This document shows positions 57,817-64,000 of a DNA stretch of 64,000 nt, in pieces. Where the stretch lies: positions 63,016,724 through 63,080,723 of the forward strand of contig NC_068935.1 of the NCBI RefSeq assembly GCF_023091745.1. The letters are read 5' to 3'. The stretch is from Budorcas taxicolor (lineage: Eukaryota; Chordata; Mammalia; Artiodactyla; Bovidae). The position numbers and the translations under genes are program-made. Below the pieces are notes generated by a model that was not told where the DNA came from, did not search any database, and was given only the letters and a program-made list of their open reading frames with translations. Positions within the stretch are counted from its first letter, which is position 1. The number at the start of each line of letters is the position of its first letter.

Positions 57817-59956
57817 ATGGTGCAGCCGAGTGGCGGCCCGGCAGGGGACCAGGACATGCTAGGTGAAGAGTCTTCTCTGGGGAAGCCAGCCATGCTCCAT
57901 GTGCCTTCAGAGCAGGGCACCCCTGAGACCTTCCAGCGCTGTCTGGAGGAGAATCAAGAGCTCCGAGGTGAGGGCGACAGTGGGCGGGCAGAGTCAAATG
58001 TCTGGGGAGCAGGCCCTGCTGGGGGAATTGACCCCACTCACCCAGTGCCTCTGCGTTTTCTGGGACTGAGGTGGGCAGGCGCTCGAGAGCCAGTTTGTGG
58101 CTCTGGCTCAGCTAGCCTCCTTCCTTCGTTTCCTGTGGGGTTCTCTGGAAGTGACTCACAGCTACAGAGTGCCATCCAGAATGTTTAGAGTCAGGACCAA
58201 CACTGGGGAGGGGAGGGGATGGGAAGGGAAGGGCAGGGCAGTGAAGAAGAAGGGGCGGGCAGAGGGAGAAGCTGGGCTGCCCTCCCTCCAAGGAGCTCTG
58301 GAGCTGAGGTGACCTTTTTGGGTTGTCCCTGTCGGGCCAAGGCCGCCAGGCTCCTGTGTCTCCGTACTGATCAGCCATTGTTGTCATTCAGTCACTCAGT
58401 CGTGTGTCTGACTCTCTGCGACCCCATGGACAGAAGCATCAAACAATATACTGGAAAGGGGCGTGGCTACCTGAGGAAGGGCGTGGCTAGTTTAAGGGGC
58501 GTGGCCTGCTCCAGAAAGGGGTGTAGTCTGCTCTGGGCTAGGCTGGGGCTTCCTAGGAAGGGCCCGTGGGTGGCTTTGGGGAAGGGACATCTGGGCCACT
58601 GTGGGTGGACTGTCAATCGTCCCCCCTCCAGGTAAGACAGCCAACAATATCCCCCAGGTGTCGTTAAATATGTTTCTGTGTTGGGGCCACATTGAGCTGG
58701 CAGCCAAGTTTGGGGCAGGGAGACAGTTCGCTCTCCACGGCTACATATGTGGTCTGAGCTCATCCCCAGGACAGTGGGGGCTGGTGGGGGCACCGTGGGC
58801 CTGAGGCAGAAAGCCCTGTCTCAGATGAGTCGCTCCCTTGCAGGGCTGGAGTCTTATGGGGACTGTGGTACGTAAAAGGAGGCTCTGGAGCCGGGCTCAG
58901 GAGCCATTGTGGTTCTAGCAAAAGAATGTTCCATCAGAAGGCCTATTTAGCTTGTTGGGGGTTCTGAACAGAGAGGGGGCCCCCTCTAATCTAGTTCTGT
59001 GGTGGCTAGCACCTTCACAGGCCATGGATCCGTTTTGTCAGTACCAGTGGTGAGCTGCTGCTTGGGGGTGTCCCTGGGTGGGTGGCTCTCCTTTCCTCAG
59101 CCCTTGCTGACTGCCTGGGAAGAGGAGGACAAAGTGGTTCTTGAAGCTGTCTTGTGTACCAGGCACTTTGGGTACTTTTCCATGTTACCTGTCCTGTCTC
59201 TGAGATGGGGATGCTTGTCCCCATTGAACGTGTACAAGAGGATGGTGAGGCTCAGAGAACTCACCTGCTCTGAGACTTCTGGCCCTGCCCCCCAGACCCC
59301 CCTCAGTCTGGGGCCAGCAGAGCTCGGGGAAGTTTGCCCCCAGTCTGATCCTGAAGGCAGTGACCCAGGGGCCTGCTCTGACCCATGCAGAAGGCAGATG
59401 AGTTCCAGAGTCACAAAGAACAAATAAACTGACATTTGACTTGTTTTTTTTTTTTTTTTTGGCCACACTGTGTGGCTTGTGGGACCTCAGTTCCCTGACC
59501 AGGAATTGAACCCGGGCCAGGGCAGTGAAAGCACTGGGTCCCAACCACGAGGCCACTAGGGACTCCCTGACATGTGTTTTTAAGTGAAGCTTTTGTGGAC
59601 ACTGGGGGCATGTCATTTGCATAGCTGACCTTGAAAGTGATTGGTGAAACGAGGGAGTGTTGGGAAGACGTCCCAGTGGGGGAGTCCTCGGGGCGGTGGG
59701 GGGCCGCAGGCCCTGGGCTCATCTGGCCCCAGCCATCTCTGCAGACGCCATCCGCCAGAGCAACCAGATGCTGCGCGAGCGCTGTGAGGAGCTGCAGCGT
59801 TTCCAGGGCAACCAGAGGGAGGAGAAGGCCTTCCTCATGCAGAAGTTCCAGGAGGCCCGGGACTTGGTGGCGAGGCTGAGCCTAGAGAAGCGCGAACTGC
59901 GCCAGCAGAGGGAGCAGGCCCTACAGGAGGTGGAACGCCTGAAGACATGCCAGCAG
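57817..59956 (+). CDS. IKBKG: NF-kappa-B essential modulator NEMO/IKK-gamma, N-terminal part (3' end outside window)
   Basis: Regulatory scaffold of the IKK complex; its N-terminal coiled coil binds the IKK kinases and its C-terminal part, absent here, binds ubiquitin chains. Two coding exons: 57817-57967 (inside an exon starting at the acceptor 57765/57766) and 59745-59956, joined in phase. They encode about 121 residues from MVQPSGGP to LKTCQQ, ending at a GTAAGG donor. The second exon is strongly helical and charged (QSNQMLRERCEELQRF, QREEKAFLMQKFQEARDL), as expected for the kinase-binding coiled coil. The start is set at 57817 because the upstream ATG (57781), which aligns with human Met1, meets an in-frame TGA at 57796. 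The next human exon (QMAEDKASV...) was not found up to 64000, so the following intron exceeds 4 kb. Confidence 0.9.
58378..58433 (-). repeat. BovB/Bov-tA tail fragment
   Basis: 'cactcagtcgtgtgtctgac' followed by 'tctgcgaccccatggac', a short reverse tail piece. Confidence 0.75.
58457..58530 (+). repeat. Short array of GGGCGTGGC motifs
   Basis: Three exact GGGCGTGGC copies (58459-58467, 58479-58487, 58497-58505) and a decayed fourth (58518-58527), 18-21 bp apart, in the IKBKG intron. The motif fits KLF/Sp-type CACCC sites. Confidence 0.75.
59443..59569 (-). repeat. CHR-type SINE next to IKBKG coding exon 3
   Basis: Poly-T followed by 'ggccacactgtgtggcttgt' and 'ttccctgaccaggaattg', flanked by 'ctgacat' on both sides; it lies about 175 bp upstream of exon 59745-59956. 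Confidence 0.85.
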
Positions 59957-60309
59957 GTAAGGACCTGGCCGCCTGCTTAGGGGCACCGGGGTGGGGGGCT
60001 CCTGGAGTTGAGGAAAGCTGTTGTCCTCCCAGTTATGGCATTAGGGTGAGCCGCTGGCTGGGATACGGGTTGAAATCAGTAAAGATAAAGGAACGGAGGG
60101 CAAGTCCAGGAGAGATGGAGCCATGCGTGACAGTGTGCCCTCTGGGGACTTGTAGGGGTGGTCATTCCCGGAGGCCTGGGGTGCCTGTATGGCTCCCCTT
60201 AGGTACTTGATTTCTGGGTCCCAGAGATCAAGCTGGTACATGTGGCCCAGGGCCTGGCCAGAAATCACGCTGCTGGCAGTGTAGACAGCCTGGTGGGGGC
60301 CCTTGGGGA

Positions 60310-60600
60310 GTGTCTCAGGTTTCCGGGGCTGCTGTAACACAGTACCACAAACAGGGTAGTTGGAAGCCACAGAAATGTGTGGTCTGCCAGTCATGGAGGC
60401 CGGAAGTCCATGATCCAGGCGTGGACAGGGTTGGTTCCTTCTGAGGGCAGGATCTGGTCCAAGCCTGTCTCCTAGCCTCAGGTACCTGCTGGGAGGACTA
60501 TGTTCCGTGGTTTGCAAACACACTGTCACGTGGCCTTCTCCCCGGGTGTCTGGGCATCTTTCCTCATCTTATGAAGACACAAGTGTCAAAGAGCAGTTCA
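60310..60600 (-). mobile_element. MLT1A-like LTR fragment
   Basis: Reverse orientation: 'ttccggggctgctgtaacac' and 'cagtcatggaggccggaagt', ending near 'cttatgaagacacaagtgtc'. Truncated. Confidence 0.65.
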
Positions 60601-61291
60601 ACCGGCCTTTAGGTAAAGGGGTACGAACCGGTTTTGTTTGGTAACCACTGTCAGCAGACGAAAGCACCGGGCAACCTTCTGATTGGCACAGGGGTGCCGG
60701 TGATTTGAAGGGAGAGTGAGGTGGGGTCAGCGACAGGGTCTCGAGTGAAAACCCACGGCGGGTTGGTCAGGGTCAGTGTGGTGAGGTCAGCAGCGTCCGT
60801 CCCCGGGATCAGTTCTTGGATGTTACAATTCCATCCTACTCAGAGATGGGTAGACTCAGGCCCTGTCCTTCCTGAGGATCCCATTTCAAAGGAATGACTC
60901 TCAGGTCCCCGAGAAAGCCTCTCCTGGGTTGTTGGAGGTACACGGACATCTCAAAGGGCCAGAGCAGGGGTTCACATGTGGGGAGCCTTCTTAGGAAAGA
61001 CTTGGAGAAAGGGGGGGGTGCTCAGTCAAATGTTGGCTGGAACAAACTACATTCTCTTGCTAGCCCTGTTTTCTCAGATGGGGACTCAAAAGGGAGCTGG
61101 GTTGGCCCAGGGTCCTGACCTTAGGCTGCAAGAAGTCACAGTAGAGCTTGCTCAATTGTCCGAGTCTTTTGTAGTTTTCAGGAGTCACTGGATCAGAGGC
61201 CCGCTCTCCTCCAGTGTGACCTCATCTTCACACCATTACATCTGCAGTGACCGTGTCTGTAGGTCAGATGCCATTGACACGTACTGCAGGT

Positions 61292-61688
61292 TAGTTCAGT
61301 TTAGTTCAGTCACTCAGTTGTTTCCGACCCTATGCAACCGCATGGACTGCAGCATGCCAGGCCTCCCTGTTCATTACTAACTCCCAGAGTTTACTCAGAA
61401 CTCATGTCCATTGAGTTAGTGATGCCATCCAGCCATCTCTTCCTTGGTCATCCCCTTCTCCTTCCATCTTCAATCTTTCCCAGCATCAGGGTCTTTTCCA
61501 GTGAGTCAGCTCTTCGTATCAGGTGGCCAAAGGATTGGAGTTTCAGCTTCAGCATCAGTCCTTGCAATGAACATTCAGGACTGATTTCCTTTAAGCTGGA
61601 CTCATTGGATCTCCTTCCAGTCCAAGGGACTCTCAAGAGTCTTCTCCAATATCATAGTTGAAAAGCATCAATTCTTCGGTGCTCAGGT
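61292..61688 (-). mobile_element. BovB LINE 3' fragment
   Basis: Starts with the 'ttagttcagtcactcag' terminus and extends about 400 bases to the 'catcaattcttcggtgctca' block; small indels break the frame. Confidence 0.9.
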
Positions 61689-62394
61689 TAGGCCTAACTG
61701 TGGGTTAGGCCGTGGCCATACCACTTTGGGGCCACCAGTAAAGCCACTACCACCCTGAACCTGTGCAGAAGGGAGAAGGAGAAGGCTGCTATTCTCAGAA
61801 TGCCTGCAGAGCATCCACCTGCCCTGTACTTAGGGATGGGATGCTGGCTTCACAGTAGCGATCAGAGCCACTGCCAAAGCCCTATTGCTAGCTGACAAGT
61901 CTGACAGTAGTGGGTATTGGAGAGGCTATGGCTTCATGTTGCTGCTGGAAGCATCAATTGGTGACACTGCTTTGAAAAACCATCTGGCATTTTTTCTTCA
62001 AGTTGAAAGTTCAGGTCACCCTCACCTTGTCAGTTGTACCCCAGGTGTATACATAAAAGAAACTCTTGCACATGGACAGCAGGTGATAGGGGTAAGATGT
62101 TAACCCTGGAGAAACCAGAATAAAACTCATATACCATAAAATTCACCCCTTGAAAATATAGAATTCAATTGTTTTTAGTATAGTCTTAGAGTTGGCCAAC
62201 CATCTCTTTCCTTTATGTAGTTCCAAAACCGCAAGAAGAAACCCCAGGAAGAAACCGTGTCCCCATGAGCTGTCACTCTGCAATCCCATCCCCCCAGGCC
62301 CCAGGTATCTGCACATCTCCTGTGAGTGGAATCCTGCAATGTGTGGCTCTTGTGTCTGGCTACTTTCTCTCAGCATCATGTTTTTAAGGTTCAT

Positions 62395-62985
62395 CCATGC
62401 TGTAGTTTGTCCAAGTACCTCATTTCACTTTATGGCTGGATGATATTCCAGTATAGAGAGAGACTATATTTTTTTTAATCCAGTCTTCATTTGATGGACA
62501 TCTGGGTTATTTCTACTCTGGCTGTTAGGAGTAATGCTGCTATGAACATTTCTGTGCCGACATGAGTTTTGATTTCTTTCAGGTAGATATCTAGGAGTTC
62601 ACTCATTTTTTAGAACCAAATTCCAGACACCGTGTGATTTTTTTCCAGAAAAAGTTCCATGTGGATCTCTAAGAAATGACTTTGAAAGAAACATAACCAC
62701 AACAGCACTGTCACATGTAAAATAGTACCATTACGTGCTAAGTGTCATCAAATAGATTCTAAGATACATCTTGACAGGATTTCCTGATGGATCTCACGTG
62801 AGCTGTGAGAGGCAGATGGGAATCAAGAAGGACTTGAAGGTTTTGTCCTGCCAACTACAGCATGGGTTAGTCATCTACTGGTAACAAGGAAGGCCATGAG
62901 TGGAACTGGCTTCTGGGGATGCAGGAGTATAGTTTTACTGAGGTTAGTTTTGAGAGGATGACTAGATATGCAAGGGGAGATATTC
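62395..62985 (+). repeat. Direct duplication, copy 2 (IKBKG intron 3)
   Basis: Same orientation and block order as 55660-56250, with the L1-like/non-L1 junction preserved. Strongest match at 62515-62975; diverges after about 62985. Confidence 0.85.
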
Positions 62986-63344
62986 ATCTAATAGAACAGG
63001 TGGTGTGGGCTATTCGCACTCTTAGATGGGAAGGTCTCACTAAGTTGCCATCGAGTAAGCCTGGAAGACAGGACATGAGCCATATGGATATCTGGGGAAA
63101 GAGTGTTTTAGAGGAGAGGAAAGTATGTGCAAAGGTCCTGAGGCAGAAGCTTACCTGTAATGTTCAGGGAAGACTAAAGAGGCAAGCATAGCTGGGGCAG
63201 AATGGAGAGGGGCTGAGGAGGTAGTCATGGTGGAGACTAGTCATGTGGGATTAGTAAGCCAGTGGAAGGATTCAGGCTTTGATCCTGAGTGTGACAGGAA
63301 CCGGGGGAGGGGGCTGTGCTATGTGGATTCCTCTGGAGTGTGGA

Positions 63345-63790
63345 GGATATTATGGATTGTTATGTTTCCCCCAAAGAAATGTCCATATCCTAACCCCTAG
63401 TACCTCAGAATGTGACTTTAGTTAAACATGAGGTCTTTGCAGATATAACCAAGTTAAGGTGAGGTCACAGTAGCTGAGGATGGGTTTAAATCCAATGACC
63501 GGTGTCCTTAGAAAAGAAGCAGACATACAGGGAAGATGGTCACGTGATGATGGAGGCAGAGATGGAGTGATGCAGCTACAGCTGATGAATACCAAGGACT
63601 GCTGGACACCCCCAGAAGCCAAGGCAGTGGGCTGGAGCTGATCCTCCCCCAAAGCCCTCAGAACTATCCAGCGCTGCTGACACCTTGCTCTTGGACTCCT
63701 GGCCTCTAGAAAACAATCTGTTTCTGTTATCTTAACCACCTGCCAAATTTGTGGTCCTTTTGGGCAGCCCTGGGGAACTCCCACAGCCAC
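63345..63790 (+). mobile_element. MLT1A-like solo LTR
   Basis: Plus orientation: 'tatggattgttatgtttccc', 'taacccctagtacctcagaa', and 'ctgacaccttgctcttggac' near the 3' side. Non-coding. Confidence 0.75.
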
Positions 63791-64000
63791 AGGGGTGGAA
63801 CTGGGAGCCTGGGCAAGCTTATTGTAGCTGCTCAGCAAGGGACTCTCAGTGGGCTGGTCCCAGTGGTGGGCTGGAGTGTGGGCATTAATCCATAGGGTGT
63901 GCCCATGGGCTTCAAGGTGGAGAAGTTAGACAGGCAGTCAGATAGCTAGGTTGGGTTGTAAGAGACAAGTCTGTCCTGGAGGTAGGACTCTGTAAAGTCT

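Larger units (their letters stand above)
59957..64000 (+). other. IKBKG: IKBKG intron 3 (incomplete)
   Basis: No further IKBKG exon recognised. It contains LTR fragments, a BovB 3' end and the second copy of the direct duplication. Confidence 0.7.

Noticed and set aside
55660..62985. Possible second IKBKG copy or pseudogene between the repeats
   Set aside because: Only one set of coding exons is present, open and correctly spliced; the amino-acid differences from human are compatible with species divergence.

Overview
The window is mammalian nuclear DNA from a pecoran ruminant (cattle, buffalo, sheep, goat or a relative). The species call rests on the repeats: about a dozen tRNA-Glu-derived Bov-tA SINEs, several BovB (RTE-type) LINE fragments and CHR-type cetartiodactyl SINEs, alongside older L1 and MLT1 MaLR elements. 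I cannot tell which ruminant it is. Gene content and order match the X-chromosome block known in human as Xq28: PLXNA3 - LAGE3 - UBL4A - SLC10A3 - FAM3A - G6PD - IKBKG.

Layout. 1-5.2 kb holds the last eleven exons and 3' UTR of PLXNA3 (+). 6.3-7.5 kb is LAGE3 (-), converging on PLXNA3, with an 18-bp GC-box minisatellite at its promoter. 7.8-16.1 kb is gene-free and repeat-rich. 16.1-17.3 kb is UBL4A (-), 17.9-21.7 kb SLC10A3 (-, one coding exon), 26.0-34.5 kb FAM3A (-, nine coding exons including a 24-bp microexon, with an MLT1 MaLR element in one intron). 34.7-40.7 kb is intergenic, with two BovB copies and a degenerate minisatellite. 40.7-53.4 kb is G6PD (-, twelve coding exons, 515 codons, intact). 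54.1 kb to the window edge is the 5' part of IKBKG/NEMO (+, head-to-head with G6PD); only its first two coding exons are present and the gene runs off the window.

I rebuilt exon structures by hand, checking splice dinucleotides, reading phase and recognised protein sequence. Every gene lying wholly inside the window has an open, phase-consistent CDS. Functionally these are housekeeping or broadly expressed genes: tRNA t6A modification (LAGE3), tail-anchored protein targeting (UBL4A), an SLC10-family membrane protein (SLC10A3), a secreted FAM3 protein (FAM3A), NADPH supply (G6PD) and NF-kB signalling (IKBKG), plus the semaphorin receptor PLXNA3. Most start in CpG-rich, TATA-less promoters; G6PD has a TTAAAT box.

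I found no wholly new system. The observations most worth following are: a TGA at the position of human NEMO Trp6, which reduces the upstream start to a 5-codon uORF; a direct duplication flanking IKBKG coding exons 2-3; a cluster of ARE/AP-1-like motifs in the second G6PD intron; a duplicated CTCF-like motif in another G6PD intron; a CT microsatellite acting as the polypyrimidine tract of UBL4A; and the minisatellite at the LAGE3 promoter.
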